This document shows, in pieces, positions 1-12,268 of a DNA stretch of 64,000 nt. Positions within the stretch are counted from its first letter, which is position 1; every line of letters starts with the position of its first letter. The DNA lies in assembly GCF_000165395.2 (NCBI RefSeq), contig NW_026261572.1, forward strand, positions 682,001-746,000, given 5' to 3'. The position numbers and the translations under genes were made by a program. The notes under the pieces were generated by a model, which was not told the DNA's origin, did no database searches, and saw only the letters and a list, made by a program, of their open reading frames with translations. This DNA comes from Babesia bovis T2Bo. Taxonomy: Eukaryota; Apicomplexa; Aconoidasida; Piroplasmida; Babesiidae.

Positions 1-124
1 TGTCTATATTTTGTTCCTGGATGTGCACGTGTATCCCCCATGACTCCTTAGGGAATCTTGGTTTGTAGTGTCGCTGTTCATATAATTTTCTCTTTAGTGT
101 GTTCATTTATTTAGTGTTATAACT

Positions 125-481
125 ATGGAGTCTGGGTGTCATTGTCCTTCGGCGTCATCTCGCGATTCTCATGTCGAGTCTGTGACATCTGACATTGAGC
201 ATTTGAATCGTTTTGCGAGCGCCTCTCTTGTTGGTGACCGCAATGCTATGATATCTAGTTTTAATGGGTTTTCATGGCGTGATCGCCGTGTTTTATCGCA
301 TATGGAGCGTTATTGTTCTGCAGATCCCTCTGAGCGTGAATTGATTGATGATGTGTATCGTGTGTTATGTCCATTATCTGATAAGGTACATGGGCCATCA
401 TTTAATGCTATGAGTTTGTGGTTAAAGGCTCGTTTGCATTTGCAGCATGAAAAATCTCCATTTTCTCCTATTAAACGCTAG
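125..481 (+). CDS. Small hypothetical protein, 118 aa
   Basis: A single open frame from ATG 125 to TAG 479-481 encodes 118 residues. It has no signal peptide or membrane segment. It is rich in Ser and charged residues, with a predicted helical C-terminal half (ELIDDVYRVL, then SLWLKARLHLQHEK). I do not recognise the family. The frame overlaps the next small gene by 35 bases on the same strand, which is unusual even in this dense genome. One of the two starts may be misjudged, or the transcripts may simply overlap. The upstream leader is AT-rich with pyrimidine tracts, which fits a promoter or 5' UTR. Confidence 0.5.
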   Translation: MESGCHCPSASSRDSHVESVTSDIEHLNRFASASLVGDRNAMISSFNGFSWRDRRVLSHMERYCSADPSERELIDDVYRVLCPLSDKVHGPSFNAMSLWLKARLHLQHEKSPFSPIKR

Positions 482-840
482 TCTACTTTTTTTTGGTGGA
501 TCATTGGTTCTTAGCATTTCTCTAACACTGGGCATTATCCTGAAAACTTGGATACAAAAAAACTTGGATATAATAAACTTGTTATATTTCGTTAGTGTGT
601 GTATATTGTTGATGGAATCTTTTGGTAAGTTTGGGGACTGGGCTCTCTTTTTAATGCTCGGGTAATTGCGGTAACTCCATTGGCTTCTGTTTTCTATTGG
701 ATGGCATCATTGTTAGAATCTATTGTTTGTTGTTATTGATTGGATCTAATAAGTTGTACACTCTAATACATGTAGCGGTCATAGGTATCACCCTTGGCTT
801 GGTATACAATCTCTATAAAGGCGTATTGGATATTTTCTAG
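447..840 (+). CDS. Small multi-span membrane protein, 112 aa
   Basis: Two exons, 447-661 and 717-840, joined over a 55-nt GT...TTAG intron (662-716), give a continuous 112-aa frame ending at TAG 838-840. The splice restores the frame in mid-codon (GG|A) and continues a strongly hydrophobic protein. About four membrane segments can be seen, near residues 5-30, 43-57, 62-84 and 87-105. No soluble domain is visible. The family was not recognised. The model rests on hydrophobic continuity across the intron, which is good evidence of coding. The start overlaps the end of the preceding gene. Confidence 0.5.
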
Positions 841-915
841 TGGAGATCATGTGATGTCGGCGATCGGGTATATTGGTACCTTGGTTTGATATTTTTTTCT
901 TAGCGTGTTTGAGAC

Positions 916-2055
916 ATGCATCGTGGTTTTAATTTGTTTTCTGAAGGTGGCTATTTACGTGACTTTCGTGACGCTCGATTTAACCAGGACAGTTCATGTC
1001 TTGCTGTGACTTGTTCTTACGGTTTTCGTGTATACAATTGCAATCCATTTTCTCTTGCTACTGAACGCGACTTAACAGGTTATGGTTATGGCTCCGTGGG
1101 TTTGGTTGAGATGCTATATCGCTGCAACATTGTTGCTATAGTTGTTGAGGATCTACCTGATATATCGCCTGGTGATTCATTGAATGCTGATACCAGTCCA
1201 TGTTTTGGTCGCAACCGTTTAATTCTTTGGGATGACAAGTCTGGTTCTGAGGTAGCTCGTTTGGGGTTTGAATCTCGTATTATCAATGTGAAGTTACTGC
1301 GTCACTTGCTGGTCATTGTTTTGAAGGACAAGGTCCATATATACCAGGTCAATACACTCCGTCTTTTGGACACCTTTTCCACGTTTTCTAATGCCAAGGG
1401 TATATGTTCAGTTTCTGGCAATGATACTTTAAGTGTTATTGCATTTCCGGGTATTTTACCCGGTAGTGTCGTCGTTCGTGTGTACAACTTGGATTTGATC
1501 AGTGATACCATGGTGAGTGAGGACAGTGTGTTCATTCGTGCTCACAAGTCGGAGATTACTACTGTCGGGCTGAGCTCTGACGGTCTTTTATTGGTTACAT
1601 CTTCTACTGGTGGTCGTTTAATACGTTTATGGAGTTCATTTTCTGGTATGAAGCTTCAGGAGTTCCGCAAGGCAGGTGGCGGTGGTATATTGCGTATTTG
1701 TCACTTGAGTCCTGACTGTCGCTTTTTGTGTACTATCAGTATAACTAATGTCGTATCGGTATACCACATAAAGTTACGTGAGAACGGTAAGCGTTTTTGC
1801 GTTGACTGCTTTGGTGCCAATGGCGCTGATACTGACAAAAGTTCTAGTGGCTGTTTACCGTATATATTCTTTCGTCGTACTCGTCATTATTTAGAGGCCC
1901 CTACAGCTTACACCAGGTTTAGGTCGTCAGTGTCTGTTGTGACATCTACGTTTTTGCCTAATACCAATAACCTTTTACTTGTTCTTGCTAATGGTCGTGT
2001 TCATCGCTTGAGTGTCTCTGGATACTTCAAATTTCTTGCGAACCATTGCCTTTAG
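916..2055 (+). CDS. ATG18: ATG18/WIPI-family PROPPIN beta-propeller
   Basis: An intronless 379-aa WD40-like propeller. PROPPINs bind PI3P/PI(3,5)P2. In yeast they act in autophagy; in Plasmodium and Toxoplasma the ATG18 homologue supports apicoplast maintenance through ATG8 (family knowledge). The sequence shows the typical order: an N-terminal blade (FNQDSSCLAVTCSYGFRVYN), then AHKSEITTVGLSSDGLLLVT, then LIRLW, then the phosphoinositide-loop region and SPDCRFLC. The usual FRRG motif reads F250-R251-K252-A253, so only one of the two paired arginines is kept. Length matches the family. Assignment to the PROPPIN family is firm; ATG18 versus a WIPI3/HSV2-like paralog is not settled. Confidence 0.8.
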   Translation: MHRGFNLFSEGGYLRDFRDARFNQDSSCLAVTCSYGFRVYNCNPFSLATERDLTGYGYGSVGLVEMLYRCNIVAIVVEDLPDISPGDSLNADTSPCFGRNRLILWDDKSGSEVARLGFESRIINVKLLRHLLVIVLKDKVHIYQVNTLRLLDTFSTFSNAKGICSVSGNDTLSVIAFPGILPGSVVVRVYNLDLISDTMVSEDSVFIRAHKSEITTVGLSSDGLLLVTSSTGGRLIRLWSSFSGMKLQEFRKAGGGGILRICHLSPDCRFLCTISITNVVSVYHIKLRENGKRFCVDCFGANGADTDKSSSGCLPYIFFRRTRHYLEAPTAYTRFRSSVSVVTSTFLPNTNNLLLVLANGRVHRLSVSGYFKFLANHCL

Positions 2056-2098
2056 TACTTGGGTTAATATAAATAGCTATATGTTACGAATCTAAACA

Positions 2099-3370
2099 TT
2101 AATTAGGGTTATTTGCCCTTGTGTTGAATGTTTTCCTACGTGGTTTATATTTCTTTGTATCGTCTTGTAGGTTTTCTTGTTTTAGTTCCATAATGTCGGC
2201 ATCAACTTTTAATGCGTTCATTCTTGTTGCCAGGTTGTTGATATTATCATCGGCATCAGATTTATCCGATATTGATGCGTTGGTAACACTTCTATTGAAC
2301 TTTGCTTTTAAGCTTGTTGGTTTAGGGCTTTTATCAATTTGTGGTCTTTGTGTACGGCCTTGTTTATACTTTGTTGTGGCAAGTGGCTCACTTGGGATAA
2401 AAGGGATAGGTGTTACAGGCAGTTCATTGCTTTTTATATCTCTGTGATCCATGTCCTTGCTAGGGGTTATTGGCGTCCTTTTAGATTTTCGTTCAGTTAC
2501 CTGTGATGTGTGTTTATCACTTGATTTTGGTGTTTTAGGTCGTATTGCGGGGCTGTGTACATGTTTATCGCTATTACCCTTTAACCGAGTTCCGATATCC
2601 TTTTGGGTAGGTTCAGTATCTAGTATACCTGGTGGTCGTTCAATTAGGTTATCCATATGTGCTGTATTGAAAAACCTGGTCGACGCTTTTGATGTGGGTT
2701 CTGCTGTGGGATCGTAGCGCATCGATGTGTCGTTTGGCATTTGGGTAGATGCTGATTGCATGCTGCTTGTTTTTCTTAGGTCCTTACGCCATTTGGATGT
2801 CGTTGTTTGCGCCTTGGGTGCCCCTTGTACTGGTGGCGGTGTTGTGGGTGGTGGAGGCGGCGTTTCACTGACACCTCTTCCGATAAAATTCCTGTATCCC
2901 ATGGGATATGTGCCTTTCATCCCTGGTATGAGAAAGTTTTCTCCCATGAGTTCTGTATCTAGCAGCACATCTGTGGGTTGCCATTTTCCCTTTGCTGTAT
3001 TGTCTGTTGTAAATGTATCTCTGGCTGTAGGATTATCCAGTGCCCCTGTTTGCAATCCTGGGAATGCACCATCGTCTACATTCCTGTTTGTATATTTGTT
3101 TTCTTAGGTACTGTTACACACCTGTCTATGTTTTTTGCAATATTTGGTCTATTATCAGACTTCCAGGCACTCCCTGGTGCTCTTGATTGATTCGTGATGC
3201 TGACGGCGATCCCATGTACGCTTATTGATATTCCTGGTTGCAGATTAATCGTTTAAGCTGTAGATTGTACCTGTCTTCTTTGACGATTTGTTGAGCAACC
3301 GTTCTCCCAGTGAGAGTGGTGCTTTGCTTTGGTTGATATCTTCCTCTTGTTTTTTATCCATATTCGTCAT
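2099..3370 (-). CDS. Low-complexity hypothetical protein, 398 aa
   Basis: Three exons on the minus strand: 3370-3271, 3233-3122 and 3083-2099. Introns of 37 and 38 nt have clean GT-AG ends, and all phases match. The protein is disordered in character: Ser/Thr/Lys/Pro-rich, with a poly-proline run (PPPPPTTPPP) near residue 160 and many basic and phosphorylatable stretches. There is no transmembrane segment or recognisable catalytic domain. A short hydrophobic island, NFLIPGMKGTYPMGYRNFIG, may be a binding motif. Function unknown. It lies tail-to-tail with the ATG18 gene, with 43 bases between the stops. Confidence 0.6.
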
Positions 3371-3537
3371 GTATGTTATATTAGGTATTAATTTATGTTC
3401 CTAAGGCCTGCGTTAGGTTACTTCCCTTGGGTGGTGGGTCCTGGAGATCGGGTGACACGACCGCTGTGTTGTGTCTGGCCATAGGGTGTCTAGCACAGTT
3501 GAATATATACAATTAAAAAATGTGTGTACATTATATA

Positions 3538-5899
<2,362 letters not shown>

Positions 5900-5948
5900 T
5901 TATATAGCCTGATTTGTTTTAGTCCTTGGATGGCTCGCGCCATTCCCC

Positions 5949-6582
5949 ATGTTGCCATGTGTATCCATAGGTTTACGCTGTATATATACAATGCGGTTAT
6001 TATATCCCAGGCATTGGTTAGGGTACCGTAGTACTGCCGGCCGCATTAGTGCCAAGGCTTGGCACGTCGGCTACCGCCGACTGTCTACTTCAACGTCACT
6101 GGATTCCTCTGTTAAAAATCGCAATTCTGGTGGTAAAGGTCTTATTCTAGGCATATCAGCGCTATGTGCAACTGCTGCTTCGGGTTATATGTTTTACGAT
6201 GCCTTGAACATACCACCGTGTGTTAAGGCTGCCATCGTAGAGATTCGGTAGGGATTTGTTTTTACACCCTAATGGTTGCAGTACCAACAAGACTATAAGG
6301 GAGCATTTGGGCGATCGCATAACTCTCAGGAGTGACTGGACTGTTGAGGAGCGTGGCGATCGTGCTGTTGTTCGTGTAAACGCCTCGGGTAACAAGTCTG
6401 GTGGTATGTTTACATGTTTGTTATCTCGTTCTGAAACTGGTTGGAACATTGTGACCGTCGACATGATATATAACGAGCGTAAGTCCATTTGTATGATTTT
6501 ATATGTTACAGCTCGACCGGCTACAGATACACTTAATTCAGCACCTGTTTACGATGCTCTTGATAAAGCTGGTGCCAAGTAG
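5949..6582 (+). CDS. COA1/TIM21-like mitochondrial inner-membrane protein
   Basis: Exons 5949-6247, 6282-6478 and 6512-6582 give 188 aa. The second intron (33 nt) is in frame, so its removal is inferred from strong splice sites. The N-terminus is rich in Arg/Tyr/Ser and lacks acidic residues, as in a mitochondrial presequence. One membrane segment follows (GLILGISALCATAASGYMFY, about residues 65-84). A small alpha/beta domain comes next: TNKTIREHLGDRI, an alternating strand region VVRVNASGNKSGGMFTC, and GWNIVTVDM. This layout is typical of TIM21 (TIM23 translocase) and COA1 (cytochrome oxidase assembly), which share a fold. I cannot separate the two by eye. Confidence 0.55.
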
Positions 6583-6867
6583 TACATTACCTTGTGTTGT
6601 AAAACACGTTACGTGGATGACATATTTGTATCAACTATCGCTTGTAATTGCTCCGCTAGATATTCCAGTTTACTCTGTTTGGTACGTGAGGTGGTACTGT
6701 AAAATTACCTGGCGGTTTTTATTTTTCCAGTCGAAGTAGTTTACACTGAGTACCTGCCAGCCTAGTGACTGTACAATGCTGTATTTTAGCTTAGTGAGTG
6801 CGTGGAACTGTGTTGATTGGTGGTAGAAGTGTGAGTGTCCATTAACTTCAACGGCTACCTAGGGGCG

Positions 6868-8065
6868 TTAAGTGGCATACAAAGTACCTACATTTAGGCG
6901 AGGTATAACATAATCCATTACATAGGGCCCGATTTGCACTTCAGCTCGATGTTGTAGTTTTAGATGGTTTAGCAGCGGTGCTAATTTATACTGCATCTTT
7001 GAGGTGCTGGGTTTGAATTTCAGATCAAGTACTGTTATTGCCTCCAGCATATTGGCAAACCTTTCGTCGAATGGCACTAATTTCTGACGCAAGTGATAGA
7101 GGCTAATGCATAGTTGGTTTATCTCGATGTTTAGTAGTTGATCCATCTGCGATTTAACACGGTCCAGTAGCTCACGCAAGAGATTTGCTACATGTGGAGT
7201 ATCTGGGCATTTATCTTGGCATTATGTTGACTTACATTCTACATCCTGGAATGCCACTACAAGTGCGAAGATCACGTTACAGAGCTCCTGTGGGCTTAGT
7301 TCATCTATTTGCTGTGGCACAATCTCCTTTACAAGCTTGTTGAATAATGTATTTGTGCTCTGTAGCATGGCCAGAGCCCGTATTACCATAGCCACCAATG
7401 CCACGTCCTGGGTGGTATGTTATAGTGATATAGATCAGTACCTTAACTAGTGCTTCATAATTCTCTTTAGAGCCCAGAATCTCCATGGATATGGGTTCTA
7501 TTATCCCGTGATCCTTTAAGCGCAGCTTGGCAGTGACGTGTAAAAGGAAACATAGATCGAATGGTGAAAATTCCTTCAGAGCGTTTATGCGCGCTCGTAT
7601 TACTGCCTGGAACGTATTGGTCTCTACGTGGCCCAGCCGGCATGCGTCAATGAAGTATTGTGTTACAGTTCTGGTATCAGTTTCTACGTGCCTATCTAGA
7701 AGTGCCCGTTCCACAGCGATAAGGAATGAAATCTGTGTTCTATAGTTACTGTGTATCCAACCTACCTTTGCATATGGCACCTTGGCCATAGCATGTACCA
7801 CACGAAGGACTGATGTTAGGTCGGTTGACCTTATCTCAGGCCGCAGCCTATCACATATTTTATTCCATAGATTGCGATCTTCTACACGTGTCTATAGGGA
7901 GTAATCCATTCCAATGGTTGTACTTACTTTGGCAAGGCTTTCCGCTGCGAATAGCAGTTCCTTGAAGCTCAGCTGCTCCAACGCTTCAGTGAGCGGGCTT
8001 GTTAGATGACCTTTTCTGGTAGCTGCAGTGACTACATTTGAGCATATACACTTGGTGCGATACAT
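6868..8065 (-). CDS. Helical-repeat (HPR/RAP-like) mitochondrial RNA-binding protein
   Basis: Five exons: 8065-7928, 7891-7766, 7732-7442, 7407-7236 and 7187-6868, 348 aa, all phases consistent, introns 33-48 nt. The protein is a chain of paired helices (for example FKELLFAAESLAKTRVEDRN, then VVHAMAKVPYAKISFLIAVE), as in the heptatricopeptide-repeat proteins common in Apicomplexa. The C-terminus reads AEVQIGPYVMDYVIPRLNVG, which resembles the start of a RAP domain, but the gene stops soon after. Such proteins are thought to bind fragmented mitochondrial rRNA (family knowledge). A second member lies at the right edge of the window. The precise target is unknown. Confidence 0.6.
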
Positions 8066-8134
8066 ACGGGCATAGTGTGTATATATTCTATAGATTACAC
8101 CTAGTGTGTAGTTGGTAGTACCTCAATTAACACA

Positions 8135-9634
8135 ATGATCCCCTTACTAGGGCATCGTTACATGTCTTCAGGGGTGGAATCCATTGTTAAAGGGTTCCAT
8201 CGCTATCGGTTTCTTAGTGCTGACGATAAGCGCAAGCTGCTTGGAGCACATCGACTTAAGGTATGTTAGTACCCTAGGTCACATACTATACAGAACGTCC
8301 CTCCTGCCAAGATAAAGGATATAGAGACTAGCTTAGAGCTGGATGTAGGCCCCGATACCACGGAATCGCCTTCACCTGCTACGGCTAGTAGCAGGATAAA
8401 TGCCGAATTGCGCCGACTGGCGTCGAAGTCCCATGGAGCCATTCGTCAAGCCACTAGGTACCGGGCTATAGGCGCTGGTACTAGCAAGTACTTCATGGGC
8501 ATTGACCCCAATACTCCCTTGGAGCCCTATGATATAACGTTAGTTGTGCTGTAGAGGTATATATACCATAGGTCACCTCTGTTCGACGAATCCACTGAAT
8601 CTGAAACCTTGACGTCAGACGTCCAGAAGGCACGTGCATACGAGGATATATCTCGTATGTTTTGTGTCATGAACCCTTCTAAGGTAGTTATATGTTACGT
8701 GCCCTATTAACTGCAGGACCCTATGAGTGATCGTTTTCTAGATGTTATGGCCCGTGCCATCGAGTGTAATGTGTTAAGACTAGAGTGAGTGGTGCGTTAA
8801 TAGTGCTGACAGTACACAGACGGCCTGTACTATGTAACGAGCTTGCGGATTTTGAGTCCAGCTATGCAATGCAGCGGTCAGCGCTGCGAAATCTACTGGT
8901 CAACCGTTGCACGCGCAACGCTTTTGAGGAAACTCGTGTGGACCGTTTCCTGGATAGAATTCACTTTTCATCCCAGAGGCTAGATGCACCCATGCCACCG
9001 GAATGCCTGGAGCCGTTAGTGGCCTTCTGTGGCTACAAGTCATATTCCTTCGACCCCCTGGAACGCCTTGGTCAGAAGTTAGCTGGACTGCGGAGATTAG
9101 TGGCGGCTATAGAGTCCGGTGGGTACCACGTTGGTTGTTATATGTGTTCCAGGTGACGATGCCTATCTACAGGCCCTGGGCACCCCGGAGGAGTACCAGG
9201 TGGGCCCTGACTCGAGGTACCCCTTTAGGAACTACTATGGGTTCAAGTCATGTATCCCAGAGGACGTCACAGGGTCGATTAATATGGGTAAAGTCTGCAC
9301 CGCTCCCGCGGTGAGGTACCAAAATCTACAAAGCGTGGCGCATTCACTTCCGGCGGACCCGAAGTACCGAGCTGTGGTATCCCATGCTATACGGGTACTC
9401 GAGCGCAGCAAAGGCTGGGACCACGCCAGCAAGGTGAAAGCCATCAATCGTTTGGTAAATGTCTACAATAACCTAGCGCCCTCGAGGTACTACGACCGCG
9501 TTCTCAACCAAGCTATAAGGTACCCTAGACCTAGGCACGCACTTGTGAAAACAAAGTCACGCCAGGAAGTGTTCAACCGCGGCCTTACGTACATAGGCTC
9601 GCTTACAAAGAACCACTGGATGAAGCGCAAGTGA
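8135..9634 (+). CDS. Unrecognised protein, 443 aa, six exons, possibly mitochondrial
   Basis: Exons: 8135-8260, 8294-8538, 8572-8683, 8717-8784, 8820-9118 and 9153-9634. All introns are 32-35 nt and every junction keeps frame. The third donor (GTTAGT at 8539) is the least certain. The N-terminus MIPLLGHRYMSSGVESIVKG is basic, with no acidic residue before position 14, so a mitochondrial targeting peptide is plausible. The C-terminus is strongly basic (HALVKTKSRQEVFNRG, then SLTKNHWMKRK), as in organellar ribosomal proteins, but I do not recognise a named family. The gene is divergent from the HPR-like gene, with 69 bases between starts. Confidence 0.6.
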
Positions 9635-9898
9635 TATAGACTAAATCGTATGGATTCTACGTTATGAAGTACCTGAGTCACTATCTATGCAAAGGTGGTA
9701 TGAGATCAGTTATACACACTGTATAATATCGCAATAAACCACGAAATGTGTAAATAATGTGTACTTTATAGCATAGAGCTGAGTGCTTCATTGGGGTCTA
9801 CAGGCAATGGAATCTAGATGTCGTAGTACTGAGTTATATACTCGGTGGATACAGGGTATAAATAGCGTATGTACAGCGATTTAGACAGCGAAAATGGT

Positions 9899-9977
9899 GA
9901 CAGAAGTGGGGTTCGAACCCACGCCCTTACGGACTGCGACCTGAACACAGCGCCTTGGACCACTCGGCCATTCTGTC
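9899..9977 (-). tRNA. tRNA-Leu(CAG)
   Basis: Read on the minus strand this 79-nt stretch folds as a class II tRNA. The acceptor stem GACAGAA pairs with TTCTGTC. The A box TGGCCGAGTGG and B box GGTTCGAACCC are present. The anticodon arm is CTGTG-TTCAGGT-CGCAG, giving anticodon CAG, and an 11-nt variable arm (TCCGTAAGGGC) follows. The long variable arm and D-arm GCCGAGTGGTCCAAGGC are those of leucine tRNAs. There is no intron. It stands alone between two protein genes. Confidence 0.93.
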
Positions 9978-10079
9978 TTTGTGACAGGGGCCAATTTTTG
10001 CATCAACCTACACAAATTAAAATAAAAAATGTGTACCTTACACTAACTCTATTGTAATACATAATAAAATGTATTAGAA

Positions 10080-10910
10080 ATGGGAATATTTAGTAACTTG
10101 TGCACTCGGTGGAAACCGAAGAGGAAGGAACCCACTCCGGTTCCTACCGTCACCTCAACGGTGTCCAGAAGCTCGACCATCAAGAGCCGGACTCACGAGC
10201 TCGTGACGCAGCAGTCGCTGCTTCAATCGCTGGAAACTGGTGAATTGCGCAGCATGAATTCCCAAGTCACGAATGCTGCGCCTGCAGCTAATTGGGAGTG
10301 CGTCGCCTACCCAAACGGTTCTGAATACCTAGGTTGGATTTTTGAAGGTAAGCGTGAAGGGCCTGGTAAGATGCAGAATGGCGAAACTGCATATGAAGGA
10401 CAGTGGCAATGTGATCTTCCACACGGTAATGGGCTATTTGCCCGTGAAGGTATCATATATGAAGGCAACTGGAGCCATGGACTGCCTCATGGCCATGGAG
10501 TTGCCATGTTACCGGATGGATCTAAATACGTAGGTGAATGGCGTGATGGCTCATGTTCCGGTGAGGGTAAGCTAGCTAGTGAAGACGGACGTATATACGC
10601 TGGCAACTTCCAAAATGGCCTGCCTAATGGTGAAGGTACTGTAGTGAATTCAGATGGTATGCGATTAATTTGCAATTTCGTTGACGGTGTACCCTGCGGT
10701 ATAGGCGAGATTGAATGGCCTAATGGGATGCTTTATGTAGGTACCATAATAGAGGGTCTACCTCACGGTTTGGGTCGGCTTACTGACGACCGGCATGTGA
10801 CGTTAGGACTTTGGAGGGAAGGTGTCCTGGAAACACCCCTGAGTGCCCATAGTCCACTTCCAGATGCGTTCAGAGATGACCCAGCCGCAAAGTATTTAGC
10901 AGCACACTAG
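10080..10910 (+). CDS. MORN-repeat protein with possible lipid anchor
   Basis: An intronless 276-aa protein. After a basic, Ser/Thr-rich N-terminal third come seven MORN repeats from about residue 82 to 250 ([70 protein letters not shown], a weaker copy, and [14 protein letters not shown]). The N-terminus MGIFSNLC has Gly2 followed by Ser6 and Cys8, a possible N-myristoylation plus palmitoylation signal. MORN proteins in Apicomplexa organise the basal complex and daughter budding (MORN1, which has more repeats), but this protein is shorter and need not be MORN1. The exact role is inferred only. Confidence 0.8.
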   Translation: MGIFSNLCTRWKPKRKEPTPVPTVTSTVSRSSTIKSRTHELVTQQSLLQSLETGELRSMNSQVTNAAPAANWECVAYPNGSEYLGWIFEGKREGPGKMQNGETAYEGQWQCDLPHGNGLFAREGIIYEGNWSHGLPHGHGVAMLPDGSKYVGEWRDGSCSGEGKLASEDGRIYAGNFQNGLPNGEGTVVNSDGMRLICNFVDGVPCGIGEIEWPNGMLYVGTIIEGLPHGLGRLTDDRHVTLGLWREGVLETPLSAHSPLPDAFRDDPAAKYLAAH

Positions 10911-11044
10911 CCATTTGTATATAATGTAACATAGTCGTCATGGTGTTACCATGACACAGTGCCATACACAAAGCTACTGGTAAATTACCATAGGCGTTAA
11001 TATTTTATTCGTTAGATTACCAGTACATAGCGTTTTGTTCTGGT

Positions 11045-12232
11045 CTACCGCTTGCAATTTGCAACAAGTGCCATGAACTGCACGACGCACGCCTCAATGT
11101 GCCAAATGTCACGCGAACCCTGCTTCATGGTATGGGAGAAGTGAGCTGCAATATGCATAATCCTGGGTATCAAGTCAGGCTTGACACGGCGTGACAGCTG
11201 CTCCACAATGGAACGTAATATAATCTCCCCGGGAATACAACAAACTAGCAGCTCGTACACCTGAGGACGGATTCCACCAACAGCAGAAGGCGATTGGTTA
11301 GACATGAGGTACTTCACAATCTGCTGGACATTGCGCTCCCAAGGTAACAGGAAGTCCACAGTGTTACCAGGATAACCACCCATAGTCATGGTCTCCAGGG
11401 TCAATATGGCCCGGCGTAAGTTACGCCCACTGGAGGTGGCAATGCGCCTTAATACCTCATCGGAAGACTGCGCGGACGCTACATTCTCGATTTTACATAT
11501 ACTACGCAGGATAGTAGTTATCTATGCAATGTCACAACACTATGTTTAGCCTACCTCATCGATGGTGTGACTGCCCACACGAATACATAAACAACGACTC
11601 CTCAAAGGTAGCATAATGCGACTTAATTGATTGACATGGAGAATCATGCGAGCGTTTTTAATATAGGTCTCCATAGTACGACGTAAAGCAGCTTGAGCAG
11701 GTAGCGATAAAGCATCAGCATCCTCGAAAAGGAAGACTGTAGGTACATGATAGCATATGGTCAAACACACCTCGGAAGGAAGGACCCTTCATAAAGTAAT
11801 TTGATGCAGAAGGTGAAGCTGATAGAGTGCGAATGATATCCTGAACTATGACACGATCACGGCTGCCGAGATCGCTACAGGGAACTGAATATAAATTGGT
11901 CACTCCAAAATGCAACCTAACTCTGTATGTGATGGTCACTCTGGCAGACAACGACTTCACTAGAAGTATCAACGTTAGATATAATCTCGGTTTTAACCTG
12001 CTCACTGTAACCTACAACACATAAACCATACCTTATCGATAGAAGGGCCAAACACAGCACGGAGCGTAGCAAGAATGCGTGTCTTCTTGCCACTACCAGA
12101 AGGACCATAAAATAGTAAATGAGGGATTTCACCATGCGATTTCTCTACTAATTTAGTCAATAACGCATTGACATCACGGTGAGATGTCAACTCGTCCAAG
12201 CGCTTTGGACAATGCTTGTCTATCCACAACAT
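11045..12232 (-). CDS. RFC5: Replication factor C small subunit (yeast Rfc5 / human RFC3)
   Basis: Five exons: 12232-12032, 11997-11922, 11884-11771, 11736-11555 and 11521-11045, 349 aa (the family is about 355). RFC is the pentameric AAA+ clamp loader that opens PCNA at primer ends. The sequence starts MLWIDKHCPKRLDEL. It has Walker A GPSGSGKK (43-50), then SDLGSRDRVIVQD, Walker-B-like FLFEDADAL (about 133-141), the SRC motif in LPLRSRCLCIRV, and the C-terminal collar ending EACVVQFMAL. The start MLW and the degenerate Walker B (EDAD) mark the Rfc5/RFC3 subtype rather than RFC2 or RFC4. Introns are 33-36 nt. Its start is 37 bases from the end of the WW/FF gene. Confidence 0.93.
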
Positions 12233-12268
12233 CGTTCTTACAGGTACACACTGGAAGATAAACAATAA

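Noticed and set aside
2121..3190. Long plus-strand frames opposite the low-complexity gene
   Set aside because: They mirror the minus-strand exons; they are hydrophobic and repetitive only because the antisense gene is Ser/Pro/Lys-rich. The minus strand has a consistent three-exon model.
6479..6511. Retention of the 33-nt in-frame segment in the COA1/TIM21-like gene
   Set aside because: It opens with GTAAGT and ends TTACAG, so splicing is more likely, though reading through stays open and cannot be excluded.
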